From Polytrichum commune (taxonomy: Eukaryota > Streptophyta > Polytrichopsida > Polytrichales > Polytrichaceae), in NCBI GenBank assembly GCA_950295325.1, contig OX485804.1, forward strand, positions 9,488,001-9,552,000: DNA of 64,000 bases. Direction: 5' to 3'. This document shows, in pieces, positions 38,331 to 50,837 of the stretch. The position numbers and the translations under genes were made by a program. Within the stretch, counting starts at the first letter, position 1, and each line of letters opens with the position of its first letter. Under the pieces are notes generated by a model. The model was not told the origin of the DNA and searched no databases. It was given only the letters and a program-made list of their open reading frames with translations.

Positions 38331-39500
38331 CACCCATAGAACGAAATGTTACATACACCGCACCCAAACTAAATCCCCTACCGTGCACTATTCAAGCGCA
38401 TTGAAAACAAAGAGCCTATTAACTTAAGTCCACATATTGTGTAGTCCGTTAAGTTTCGGTTACTTGTGGCCCTACTTTAAGGAGCCGTTGCGTAGCCATT
38501 ACGACGTAATTGGCTCAGCCGCCGCCTTTGTAGAGAAGTTATTGTGTATTGGGATCCTCAAAGTGAGGGCCCGGGCCAATCCACAAGGGGCTAGATGTAG
38601 TGGTCTCGTACTTGAAGACCGATTCTTCTTAATATAAACCATGGCATTCCCAAGCAATTAACTCGAGTCTTAACACGACGACGACGAGTATAGTTAAGCA
38701 TAGTGGTTGTTAATGCATTGTGGTAGTAAGGCATGGGATCACATGCCTACCGTACCCCTTGGGAATCAACTTCAACGGTCACCTCGGGTGAATAAATTCG
38801 GTCTTATTATTATACATGCAACATGATAGTATTTGGTATTCTAGTGTAAACTAGAACACTCTTAAGATTTGCTCATAAATGACAACTGTTGTGTCAAAAT
38901 GGTGTTTGAGTGTCATGTGGTTTGCATATACTAAGGTAGGGATTCATGAAAGTCACGCCTTGTAAAAACAATGGGGTCTGAAAAAAAATGAAAGCAAAAC
39001 ACAAGATGGGAGTGTACTTTGGTGTTCCTGGGGATGCTCTCCAAAAGTACAGTCTCCCCTTGTTCTTTATGATCGAGAACAATTAAAGAACAAATGGGAA
39101 CACAAAACACAATTATAATGGAACATTACAACATTGTCAATGTTGTGTTCATAAGGAGGAACTAATACCCAAGGTGAAATCATGTGCTTACCTGAAGGGG
39201 ACGTGGATAATAATGTGCAAGACATGTGTTGACATACTTGTTTATAGGTGGGCACATTCACAATCAACATGGTAACCTATGCTTGGACATATTATATGGC
39301 CACCGTGGACACGAAAATTATCCTAACTTGAAAATTCCTTAAGAAATTGAGGTGTGAATGATTTTTTTGAAGTCGCATGGTTCCAAATCCACTCTGAAAG
39401 GCTAATCCAACAAGTGAATATGGCTTTGCCTTGAGGGGCTTTATCCTAAAATGACATTTTAAAGGTAATTATTTGAGATTTCTAGTTCTTTTCATATTAA
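38331..39500. other. Intergenic DNA, nothing recognised
   Basis: No coding, RNA or repeat signal that I can support. Confidence 0.4.
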
Positions 39501-42500
39501 ATCGGAAACTTCATTCACCAACCCTTATCCATTAAGTTCTCACATGCATTGCCGGGATGCTATTACCACTCAAAGGAAGTCTTCACAACAACTCTATCCC
39601 ATGATGTGGGACAAAGCCTACACGGTAATTGGTCACTCTACATACACAAACTTGTCAAAGTGTGGCACACCTCAATTTCATGATAATGGACCTATACCTC
39701 TAGCAACTTCATGAATCTTCCAAACCAATTTCGTACATCTTTTTGCACTATGTAGTTTTTGTATTCCCAACTTCTCAACTTCTCGCCTCCTCATTTTGCA
39801 GTCTTTTCATTTTCGTTGTTCATTGGTTCCTCTTTGTTTTATGTTTATATGGAAGCCTCTAGCCTTGACATCGATTTTCTTTGGTCGTTTGTGACAATAC
39901 CTCAAAGCTAGAAGCAAGCAATGCCGTTTCTTCTTTGGTCTTTGATTATTATACATTATTGATGATGTACAAGCAATCACTGTGGACATGGTCCAAGGTT
40001 GGATAAGCCATGTCAATCAAATTTTTGGTAGAGCCAGTCAAGGAGAGCAATTAGGAGAATCTTATACATGATGTATTGTTCTTTGTGAAATCAAGTTAAT
40101 GAAATTGATTTTGTGAAGTTGTGAATATGGGTACCAAATTATGAAATTGTTCACAACATGTAGTGAAGTTGGTTGAAAGTTCAACTTAAAATGGTTATCT
40201 TTATAGTGAATTTGGTTCATGATTCCAATGAAAATAATAGAACCTATTGCCAAATTGGTTTGTAAAATCATGAAATTGAGTTTGCACTTCAACGAATTTG
40301 TCGTACCTAAGGAGTAAGTTGGCTACAAAAATAAAACAAAATTGCACCAACCCCTTAAACCTCTAGAGGCTTCCAAGTTTAGCTAGTTTGCAAATGTGTG
40401 AAAGAATCAACAGACACATATCATGTAATTCAAGCACAATCTTAGCAACATCCTAGGTCAACAAGTGTTGCACCGACCCTCTAAAACATCAATGTGCACT
40501 CAAATTGAACTAGTTTGCACATGAATAAGAAAACCAACATTGAAACATCATACACTTGAAGTATGTAATGCATTTCTACACCCAAAATAAATTGAACCAA
40601 ATTAAACCACTTAAACAAAAGAATACACCCAAAATGAACATCATTGCTTACAATAAAAAATGACTCATACCATCAGACATACATGTACAAATAGATAGGG
40701 AGGGAGGTTGGCTTTGGCATTTCAAGGTCCAATTGTGGTTACAAAATCTAATGCCCTTAGTAGGTATCGAAATCTCCTACTATTCAAAATTAATTATCAA
40801 TTCCATATTATTGGAATTCCACTCCTTTCATTCACGAATCAAATACCTCATCATAAGGCAAATTGACAAGGTTGAACAACCATTGGGAAAACATATCCAC
40901 TACAAGCCCCAAATGAGAATCAAATGCATTTCTCAATTTTGACCTCAAAAAACTTAAAGACAAAAAACGTTACTAAGCGTCAATAATTACCACTGCAGTA
41001 GGAAGGAGATGACATTGTACAAACAAAAGAGCAAGAGGGTGGCAATTTGAGGGTAAGATAATGGAGGAGAAAGTGGCAACACCACTCACCCACCCAACTA
41101 AACCCTAGGCGGTGTGAGCCCTTGAGGGATGGATTCCATTCATGACTCACGATTGAACCCCCTGGCTACTCCCAATAATGGAGCGTAGTGGAGCCACCTC
41201 TTACAGTGGAGGTGACACCTTATAATGCAAAATCCCAAATCTTCAATATGCGTGTGTAAGTCAAATCATCTCAATGTAGCAAAGTGGCTACTAGTAACGC
41301 AGTGGATGAGTGGTGGCAGGAATGGTGGAGATCTACATTGGTCAAATCCGACGGTCGAGAATGCACAGAGAACGTGGCCTCACCAGAAGCCAGAAGGTGC
41401 TTTCATCGCCCATAGACTTCTTCTCGACTAGAAAAATAGGGTTGTACCCTATATGTTCATTTTGAAGAACCGTTTTCATAGAATGATAAAAAAAATCATG
41501 TGTTGTGATGTCACTCTACCGTTCTCCCTCTTTAGTATGACACGTTTGTGAAACACAAAAAAAGTCGTATTATTGAGGTGTCATCTTCTCCTTAATACGA
41601 CAAATGGCGTAAAGTTCTCGTATTATTTCGGAAATACAAAAACATAAGTAATATGTAATCGCATAAAAGAGGGAGTTTTGAACTAAAAAAAATTGGTCTT
41701 GCAAAAATGTGTCACAATATCAAGGGGGTCATATATACGAGGTTAGACTATGTATGAATTGAAATGAAAAACATGTTATTAAGTAAATCTAGACATAAAT
41801 TTGAAATGTGGACTTCTTGGTTGCTCTAATACCATGGGCAGATCTATCGATACACTTTTTATATACCTAAGTTTTTGCGGGAGATATGTGAATCCTTATT
41901 GATAGCTTGAATGTTATGCTAATAAAATATGATGGAGAAAATCAAATATCTATATTTGGATCCTATATATATATTTATATCTAAATAGAACTTTAATATT
42001 GTAATACAACCAAACAAGTGATATGATATTATCATAATCAACTATGAAATTCTATTGTAGGATCCTATGATAAAATTCAACATGTTATAATTTTGGACTT
42101 GGGCTTAGTTCAATTTTATTTAAATACCAAATGAACGAATTTCGGGGTAAAATGAAAATATTAGCATTAGAGTTCTTAATTAAATAAAAGATGCATTATG
42201 GAATGCAATTTAATTAAAATGCTTGCATTAGAGAGAACGTACAAAAGAAAGTTGTACAAGGTGAATTTAAAGCTACATCCATATAGTTGGAACTAGCCAC
42301 ATCATTGTTGTTTTCATCAAATATTTTTAGAAACATTTACTGCAAATAAAAACATACTAGTTGATCTGGCCCCTCAAGTAGGATTTGAAGATGGGTAACA
42401 CGTGTTGCCACTCAAACTCTTGGCATTGTCGTCTGAACCCATGTGCAAACAAACCATTTATCTCCTCCTCTCCACTTAATCTCTCCTCTTTTTATCCCTA

Positions 42501-42960
42501 CACCTCTACATGTTTTGCTACAACTACTACAAATGTGAAGAACATGTTCAGTTCAACCCTGTGTCGAAATCTAAAATTGAAGTGTATAGATTATGCCCAA
42601 AAGCAATGCTTGACACTTTGATGGTTGAGCACTTCAAAGTTCATCACAAAGGACATAAGCCATCTCTGATTGCAGGTTGTCAATGGAAATAAGACCCATG
42701 TACCTTAAACTGGCACATAAATTGGATCACTCTACGTACCCAAACATGTCAAAGTGTTGGAAATGGGTACATCACCTGATATTCTACCAAATTATGTGCC
42801 TCTTATTACCATGTTTCTATGTTGGCTTTGTCTCACATCATGAGATATAAGCATTGTGAAGACTTGGTCTTCGAGTGGTGATAGGGCATGGGTAATGCAT
42901 GTCAAAACTTAATGAATAAGATTTGATGAAACTTAGTGAGAGCTTAGTGAATGCTCAATG
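39500..42960. repeat. Inverted repeat pair around 3 kb of intergenic DNA
   Basis: 39530-39670 ('catgcattgccgggatgcta', 'gtcttcacaa', 'tcccatgatgtgggacaaag') is inverted and diverged at 42705-42915 ('cttagtcacatc'-type, 'ctttgtctcacatcatgaga', 'cattgtgaagactt'). The pair could be the ends of a degenerate element. No transposase frame was recognised between them. Confidence 0.45.
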
Positions 42961-43408
42961 ATTTTTCCAATTTAATATGTCATTATTATTAAATTGGTAG
43001 CAATTAAAAATGATTGCTATAAAAATGTCATTATAGACAAAGCCTCTCGTGGCATAACCACATTCCCTTTGTATAGTTTCAATGAGTTGACAGGACACGG
43101 GATTAGGATACTCCACGTTAATAGGGATCTGTCACGAACGAAAGAGCGCTCTTGGATAACACACACACACGAGCATGGCCATACAATCACATTGATTGGT
43201 GCCTCAACAATTCCATGCAAGATTTTTCCATCAAACATTTTGTCGTTCACAGATTACTTGTCTTCACAAGATAGAAATCTCTCTGTGGAAGTGAGATTTT
43301 GTGCCTTTCCATCCGTTGCAGTGATGAATTTTTTTTCGTCTGTACACTTGTAGTCTCTTGAAGCTTAATTTGCCACCAATTTGTAGATATGTGTGCCAAT
43401 CGATGCAA

Positions 43409-43735
43409 TGCAATGGAATTGTGATCTACATTGAGTTTACTGTGGAAACAAATTTTGTTCAGAGAGTAGAGGCTCGCTAATTTGTTTTGGAAGAATCTGA
43501 AAAGAGGAGGAAGGATGGTGCAGATGAGGATGATGTGATGTAAATTGTTGACGGTGGGAGAGCTATGGATGGGAAGATGGGAGGGAGCTATGGCATGGAA
43601 TTGTGATCTACATTGGGTTTTCTATGGAATGTAAATGTGTTTCGAGGCTTGCTAATATGTTAAAAATGGTTCTGATTAGGGGAGGAAGAATGGTGCAGGT
43701 GTAAATTGGTAAACTTAGCTATGGAGGGAGCTGTG
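43409..43735. repeat. Tandem duplication of promoter and start-codon region
   Basis: 43409-43590 and 43592-43735 share 'atggaattgtgatctacatt', 'gaggctcgctaat'/'gaggcttgctaat', 'gaggaaggatggtgcag'/'gaggaagaatggtgcag', 'gtaaattg' and 'gagctatgga'/'tagctatgga'. The right unit contains the used ATG (43721). The left unit contains the matching ATG at about 43563, which leads into a short dead frame. Confidence 0.75.
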
Positions 43736-45877
43736 GAGGGAGGGGAGCCATGGCTGCCATGTTTGAAGGTGAAGGGGCGGCGAGGGTACGAATTTGGACT
43801 CGCAATTGGCCAACGCTTCGCAAGCATGATCCGGTCGAGGTTCGAATCCGAAGTGGCGTTGCATTCCGATATGCTTCCATTTGCGGCGACTGAGGAGGGG
43901 CAGAAGCTTCTTGCAAGTCTTTCAGAGACCAATAGGTAATTGCATTTCTATTTTCCATGGGAAACCATAGTCTGTCTGTGTAGCCTCATGTCATTCAAGA
44001 ATCTTCTACACTATGAGGGTGACGAGTGTGCTGTATCTTGCTCCGAACTCTCTGGCGTGGGGGTAGAAGTGGTATCATCATTAAGAAAATGCTCCAAAAG
44101 AATGTCTTCTGAGCACAATTCGAAATTCCCATGTATACTAGAGGACGCTCCAATTTACGTCGGAACACCATTCCAAAGCCCCAATAACGCTAGAGAATGC
44201 TCCCAATTCTGTCTTCGGAACACCATTCTAAAGCCCCGTTTCCACTAGGGAATGCTCGAAATATGTCATCTGAACACCATTCTAAGGCCCATTCACATTA
44301 GAGAATGATGCAAATTATGTCGTCTGAACACCATTCTAAGGTTTATTAGGTTTGATTCATTAGCTTCGTTAACCCGCCATTCATGCCAAAAAGATTTAGC
44401 AGAAGGGAAGAAAACAAGGGATCCAGACGTCATGACAAAAGTGAACTATCACCCGGTCACATGGCTTCAGTGCAATCACAAGTATTCGCTAGTGCGAAGG
44501 AGAAGTCCTATTGGATAAGGTTGCTCTCTTATATTTGTGCACACAACCGCCTTCCATTTCTCAATTATCCTGCTTGAGACTCATTTTCCTTATTTCCTAC
44601 GGGGAACTATCCGCAAGTCGTTGAAGCTCATTCACCTCCAAGAAATAAACTGGCAACCAATTGGAGATTGTGTTTTTTCTCCGTTTCTATGTCCCCAACT
44701 AAACAAAGTCCCATCTTTATGGGGACTCTCTGTGGGCATGCAATATTTCTTTGTACTGTGACGGCCTCTTCTAACACACGGGATTGCGATGTGGATTCCC
44801 TTAGAATAATCCTAATCCACTTCCAATCTGGTTAGAAAATTGTTTGTGTGAACCTTGCTTGATTAGTTGCGGTATACTGAAGCTAGAAATCATGTCTGCA
44901 TGTGTGCCTGGAATTGTTTTCTCAGAAAACAGTTTCCTCATTACTATGATGAGTTGCGCGGGACTGCAGATGGGGCGGACGTTCCATTTCTACAAGTGAG
45001 TGTTATGATGCTTCAACCGATGCCTACTCGTCCATTGCCGTTTTTAAAGCAGTCTTGTGTGATGTATATTCTCATGCCGTTTACACACAACTACAGTCTC
45101 TGTGGTTTATGTTTGTAATTACTTTCTTTGGCTCTATTTTTGAGGGATAATGAGGGTTATGGTGCATTGATGACAAGAGCAACCACAAGTACTCTTACAT
45201 GCCCAAATACGATTCCAAGCTTTAGTTAGGAGTGGTTGTGATGGTTGTAATCTACTTTCCTTGGTTCTATTTTGTTTGTGGTTAATATGTGACACTAGGA
45301 TAGAACTTCAAGGCCATAGCATGATAGAGGATTTGTAGGAGGCAATCACTCTTTAACAAACTTTCCACTAGAATCCGGCATTCACGGATTGCATCAATAA
45401 GAAGGACGATAATTGAGGTCAATTCCATTCCACTCATCTATGCTCCATAAACCCGATTTGGATTTACTTATGAGTTTGCAGCTATGATCAGGCATAAAGA
45501 GTCTCTCATTCACGCCATCCTACGCTTGGTGTTATCTCTCTTGAATCCACTTTCAACCACAACTACACCTATTGTCTGTAAACGAAAAGAATGGTAGTCG
45601 CGGTGGAAAGTGAGCCGGGAACCACAACCACAACCACAACCACTCGAGGAGTTGTGTGTAAACGCCCCTTCACACTAGAAGACTTGTACTAATGGAGGAT
45701 TCTGGCAGGTATTGCTCATCAACATGAGGAAGGAAATAGCTCCTTATTTGCCAAATCCAGATGCATGCAAGATATTAAGCACAGCAGATCAATGCAGCAC
45801 CATTTTGTTGAACACAGAGTCGCTGGCTGTGGTTGCACACAATGAGGACGCAGATGTGTCACTCTTAGGCCATGTGT

Positions 45878-45918
<41 letters not shown>

Positions 45919-48617
45919 AAATTTCAGACCTTCATGAGAAATTCATTGACTACTTTGACCCTTTGTGAGTTTAGGGGTTAGGGTTTAGGATTTATGCCAA
46001 CACATTCTAAGTATCAGAATAATTGTGGAGCTTCGGTTGGAATAGAAAAGCCCATTAGGTACCTTGCTGGAGGATTACATTCGGATTTCACGAACATATG
46101 AACAAAATATCTGTTGTATCTTTGGAAGGTGCTAAGTAGGTGTGGAAGTCATAATAGTGGTCAGGGTAAGTGATTTTTCTGACATATCTATTCCTGATAG
46201 GTTACGAGGAGGCATATTATCACCTGTTATTGATGCCCACGTTATGGCCTGACCACTACGTTCAGTATTGAACACGTGTCGCCCTGCCAGCCAGTTGTAG
46301 TAGGCTGGGCGGTTATTACAATCATGGCAAGGCTCCTTGCATCCACGACCTAGTTCATAAGGGCGAATATGTATTGTGCACCTTCCACACCTGACTGGTC
46401 CCTGAAAGTGGTGAAACTCGAAGTCTATCACTAATATGGTATTATTGGACCACAGATATTTGGTGCATGCTGAATTCGAGGATGGGCTTCAATTTATGGC
46501 ATACACGTATGCTGGAGAAATCCCAAGCTGCGCTTTTGGCTTCAACAGCAATGGTGTAGTAAGCTTCTTGTTATCTCATCCTCAAAGTTTTCCTGAGTTT
46601 CTTAGATTTTCTTGAAGTGGTGAAAATACTGACAGCATTGTGTCTGAACCATACAGTATAACCTTACTCAAGTAATGAATTATTGACTTCAAATCTGTTG
46701 CCTGGAACTGGCTGATGAACACTATTGAGTACAACATCATCTGTACGTCATCAGTACCCAATAGCATTCCTCAGCTTTGTGATGGTCTGTTTGATTCACT
46801 CTACCATTGTCGATCTTCAGACCATTTGTTTCATACTGTATAGGTTTTCACTTTGAATGCTGTACCGTTGGCTCCTGAAGAAGCTAGCTACGGAGGTATC
46901 TGCCGTAATTTCATTTCAAGGGATCTCCTTGAAGCTTCTGATTTGGAAGATGCCTTGGAGGTACCACTTGGGCCCCATTTTCATCCGCTTCTTGATACGA
47001 TTCCAAAAAAGAAAAGAATAGGATATGCAATAGACTGAGAAGGACTGTGTGACGTGGTAGCAAAGTGGGCTCATTGATTTTGTTGTCGTTGTCGTCCGTC
47101 ATAAGGTCAAAATGTGCTTGCTGAAGGCTGTCGATACTCCTGGGCCTTATACAATTGAAGGAGTAGCTGAAAATGATCATGGAATTGTGTGCAATGGTTC
47201 ACAAACTTAAGAGCTCCAGTAAGAAAGACGTCACATGGTAGTTCGAGGTGTCTCTACACCCTATATATAGTCTATAGCTAACATTTAGTCAAACCCTGAA
47301 AAATTAGTTAGCCAACCACAGTCAGGCGTATCCTATGTAATGACTGCAATTCTTGGGTTCCAATTCTTACTGGCATACAGCGAGTGTGCGTGAAGAATCG
47401 GTCTGTGGGACATAACTATAACATCATGGACATTAATAAAGGCAAGATGATCACTGTGGAAGCAGCATCAAATGGGCGATGGTCTCAGAAAGAGATCGGT
47501 GCAGAACCGTCATTCCATGCTAACATGTATATGCGCCTTCAAGTAAAGCAGGTTCTTTCTTTATATCCATTTCCGAGAACGTGGTTGCTGTTTTACTGGT
47601 TCTCATATCAAATTGGAGTCGGTTTTGTTAATCACCTGGATAGGCCCAGTCAGCTACCTAATGAAGTCTTGCCAGCATTTTTAGCGTTGTTGCATTCTTC
47701 TATTTCGGTAGGCTTTACCAATCCATTTCGTCTGGTAGAGCTGGGTTTCTTTATGTCAGTTTCTTAAGAAACAAGAAAAATATGACCTGACCCTGCTTTT
47801 TTGGAAGAGTGGATTGCCAATATCTAGGATTGATACTTAAGCAAGATTGGACATGGGACCTTGTGGACTCAAGATTAGGACTGTAAATTCTCATGAATGA
47901 ACTCAAGCACAAAGGTGGAAATTTTATATTATGTAAAATAGTGTATGGGTGCTGACGTTGGATTGCACTAAGGGATATTAAGCCTGGCATGAATGAGGTT
48001 CAATATAATATTGCATGGCTCTTTGAGAACTAGGAAACTCTTTGACTCTAAAATTTTGCCAAAACTGACAAGTTCTAGCATCAATGACAGGTTCCAAATG
48101 AAACCTCCTTGCATAGGGAAAAGCGTGCAGAACAGTGCCCAAAAGACTCTAGGTTTGCTATGCTGTCTCTTCTAGGGGATGTTACAGACGAGCTGTTCCC
48201 TGTCTACATGCAAGGTGTGAAAAACAGTCATTTAGATGTAATCAAGTTCCATCTCATTGTTGCATGAGCTGCTTAGGATGGTCTCACATGTATCCTTCTC
48301 TTTTCTCAGTTCCAATGTGCTATCCAGGTTCTTCCATTCATGCTTGCCAGTCTTAGTGACTGCCACCTCCTGCATACAAGGCAAATCCTATCATCTTGAC
48401 TGCCATGCTTGTCCCCTACGTTCTAAAGTGATGGTTCTGTTGGATTCTGTGGAATTGTTTTCAATAACAGTATTATTCAAGTGGGCTCGCAGGTCCAAAG
48501 CTTGTCACACTATGTACAGTGGTCTTTGACTTGCATGCAAAATTGTGGACAATCTACCGTGGCAATCCACGTGAGTGCGTTGTCTACTCAAATAGCACAT
48601 TGCATTTCACTAGTTAG
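43721..48617 (+). CDS. Acyl-CoA:6-aminopenicillanate acyltransferase-like protein (peptidase C45 family)
   Basis: This Ntn-hydrolase family makes itself active by self-cleavage before a Cys and transfers acyl groups or cuts amides; the plant substrate is not known to me. Exons: 43721-43935, 44926-44995, 45709-45875, 46456-46558, 46844-46960, 47381-47551, 48091-48214, 48493-48617. They total 1,092 nt, 363 residues, all borders GT/AG and all phases consistent. Landmarks: GYEFGLAIGQRF near residue 25; YYDELRGTADG near 80; QCSTILL with the likely nucleophile Cys124; AHNEDADVSLLGH after it; TYAGEIPSCAFGFNSNGV; SVGHNYN; SLLGDVTDELFPVYM; and FDLHAKLWTIYRGNP near the end. Length matches plant members. 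No signal peptide or peroxisomal tail is evident. The start is the first in-frame ATG; upstream DNA repeats this region. Confidence 0.93.
44090..44342. repeat. Tandem repeat of about 62 bp in acyltransferase intron 1
   Basis: About four diverged units built on 'gaacaccattctaaagcccc' and 'actagggaatgctc'. They lie wholly within intron 1 (43936-44925). Confidence 0.75.
45881..45913. repeat. (TC)n run next to the intron 3 donor
   Basis: The run starts about five bases after the exon end at 45875 (donor GTAACTCTCTC). Confidence 0.9.
46132..46488 (-). other. Antisense Cys-rich open frame in acyltransferase intron 3
   Basis: A 118-residue frame is open on the minus strand, mostly inside intron 3 (45876-46455). 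A possible acceptor (tattag) is at 46432-46431, after which the frame reads DFEFHHFQGPVRCGRCTIHI, then GCKEPCHDC, then a Tyr/Trp-rich stretch (RPAYYNWLAGRHVF). Cys spacing C-x2-C ... C-x3-C-x2-C looks like a disulfide-rich or metal-binding module. It has no ATG at its start and stops at 46132. I do not recognise the family. It could be a relic exon of an inserted gene, or chance. Confidence 0.3.
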
Positions 48618-48849
48618 AGAAAAATGCACTCCATACAGTAGTAACCACTAACAACTATTTGCAACCACTCTCATCTGGACGCTTCTTAGGGTGGTGATCA
48701 GAAGGTTTTATTAATTGGAGGGCTTTTGGTTCACAATCTGCATGGTGGACCTAAAACCCATTGTCAAGGCAGTTCATTTTCTTTTGAGTATGCCTTACCT
48801 AGATGAAACATGTACATAGCAAACTCTTGTGAGTTGCCTATGCCACTAA

Positions 48850-49070
48850 TCCCATGGTAGGGAATGTGGTATCACATTTAGCGCTTTTAAATTGCAAGGT
48901 AGGAAACGTGGTATCGCATTTGGCGCTTTTAAATTGCAAGGTAGGAAACATGGTATCGCATTTGGCACTTTTAAATTGCAAGGTAAGAAACGTGGTATCG
49001 CATTTGGCGCTTTTAAATTGCAAGGTAGGGAACGCGGTATTGCATTGGCCACCTTGCAGAACAAATCTAA
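48850..49070. repeat. Tandem array of about 42 bp, four to five copies
   Basis: The unit is 'gcatttggcgcttttaaatt' followed by 'gcaaggtaggaaacgtggtatc'. Copies differ by a few bases. It begins about 230 bp after the acyltransferase stop. Since 42 is a multiple of 3 it keeps frames open on both strands, giving repetitive but meaningless peptides. Confidence 0.9.
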
Positions 49071-49359
49071 TCCCATTGAGATTGTTGCCTTTCCAAAATA
49101 AGCTTGTTAGGCAGGTCCCTCCCCTTTTCTTTGGAAGTGCAATGATGTGTCACATCACTTCTCTATGTTATGTGACGATTGACACATGGCTTGAGTTTAA
49201 TATTGAAGTCTCAAAATACTTGAATATTGAAGATGTAATTGAAAATACCTAAAACCTTGGCTCTATATTTGCATATTATCTCTTAATCTAGGAGGCCGTG
49301 AACAAGGAGATTCAAACTTTAGAGTGTTACGTGGATATTAATAGAAATTGCTTCAAAGA

Positions 49360-49512
49360 ATGCGTTTGGATAGAACATTACCTATTTGGTCAGAAGATTG
49401 TGCTAATTCTAATTGGGAAACTGGTGGAGCCGGTGTTCCAGCAGACTTTGTAGATGAATTAGATGAAGTTGATGAAGTCAAAAGATTAGAAGTATTTGGT
49501 TTTTGGTATTTG
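49360..49512 (+). other. Possible unassigned exon
   Basis: A 51-codon frame begins ATG at 49360 (MRLDRTLPIWSEDCANSNWE), continues with an acidic stretch (DELDEVDEVK) and runs into a consensus donor TTG|GTAAGT at 49512/49513. A stop lies six codons upstream. The composition looks coding, but I found no partner exon and no known family. The PIF-like MITE at 49539 begins 26 bp later, so a gene here may have been disrupted. Confidence 0.25.
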
Positions 49513-49538
49513 GTAAGTGATTTTTGAAGATTTGACTT

Positions 49539-50037
49539 GGGCCCACTTCACACACGAGACTGAGAGTCTGTGAACATTGCACTTCAAGCACTCTCATTGG
49601 TGGAAAAGGTGGAGCTGGTCCACGTTTGCTTCACATTACACTTGAGGGACCAATGGAGTATGTGAATGCAAGATGGATGTAAAGTTTGCATGGATTCCTA
49701 CATGGCATCCAACGGATCATGTTTCTTGGTCACTTGGACTATTTTCGAAAACCACCTCTTGGAGGTAGGCCTAACTCAAAATTGGGAGATCATGGCACTA
49801 TGAATGCTCATAACTGCTGGTTTATTCTATCTATCATGTGTGAGGACTCGCATGAATGGAAATTCATTGAAATAGCAGCTGGTTGAGGTTCCAGTCACAT
49901 ATGACTTCACACTACACTTGAGGTTCTGTGAACACACTACATGATTTTGGTGGTGTGTTCGGATGGCAGTTGGACACTTTCTTTTGAGCTCTCACAATTT
50001 CATGGTCACGGCTCTTGGCTCGTGTATGAAGTGGCCC
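49539..50037 (+). mobile_element. PIF/Harbinger-like MITE, full copy
   Basis: Same family as 32774-33272, about 499 bp, ends GGGCCCACTTCACACACGAG and cgtgtatgaagtggccc. The right flank is TTA; the left flank is CTT or TTG depending on the border, so the duplication is decayed. Confidence 0.8.
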
Positions 50038-50837
50038 TTAGTTTCTCCAGCTTGGAAGGCTTCCATGAAAGAATTCATATATCCTTGACCAGTTTCTAGT
50101 GCTTTATTGCTGATACAGGTATTACCAAATATCTAGTCTTAAGCCAAATTTCAAATTTGTCAACGTGATAAATAACCATGTGGTCTTATGGGATATCAAA
50201 ATGAATGCATGATCAAGTACACTTTGATGAAAAGGCTTATAATTACCTGCTGATTTGTTCAAAAGGTAAACCTTCAACAAGATCAACTTAACAACTTTAT
50301 GATGTATTGAGCCTCATATTAGTTGAAGAAAGATGTTATAACCATCACATCAGTTCTTATAGCCTTTGCTTATTCAAAGTCGTGACAAAAAACATAAGAT
50401 AGCTTGAACATTTTCCCCCTTCAATGAGGAACACTTTCATATATTGTAGACTTTTAAGATTGCAATGCAAGAAAGAGGCAATGACCTTTGAAATTTCCCA
50501 GTTACTTCTACTATCAAACACTATCAATCTGATAGTGAGTGACCAATTCCAACCATTTGATGGGAGTATAAAAAATGCATACATTGAAGGAATTTGTTTT
50601 AGGAGCTATATATGTTCAAGAGGTGTGCTCCTGAGAAAACAACATGCTCTTCCAAAATGAGTATATTATAAAAATTCAAAGAAAGCTTCAAAACATTTTC
50701 ATTGAAAAATACTCACCATAAGCACAAGTATACAGCCTGCATTGATTGGCATATTCACAATTGAATATCAACGCCAGGTAATGGAACTAAAAAATGATTG
50801 TCCTTCCCGACTTCAATTTAATCTACAAGAAAATAAT

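Noticed and set aside
42994-43353. 119-codon plus-strand frame upstream of the acyltransferase gene
   Set aside because: No recognisable domain and no conserved pattern; likely chance.
43843-43856. tRNA-like B-box phrase GGTTCGAATCC
   Set aside because: It lies inside exon 1 of the acyltransferase gene and no matching acceptor or anticodon arms are present.
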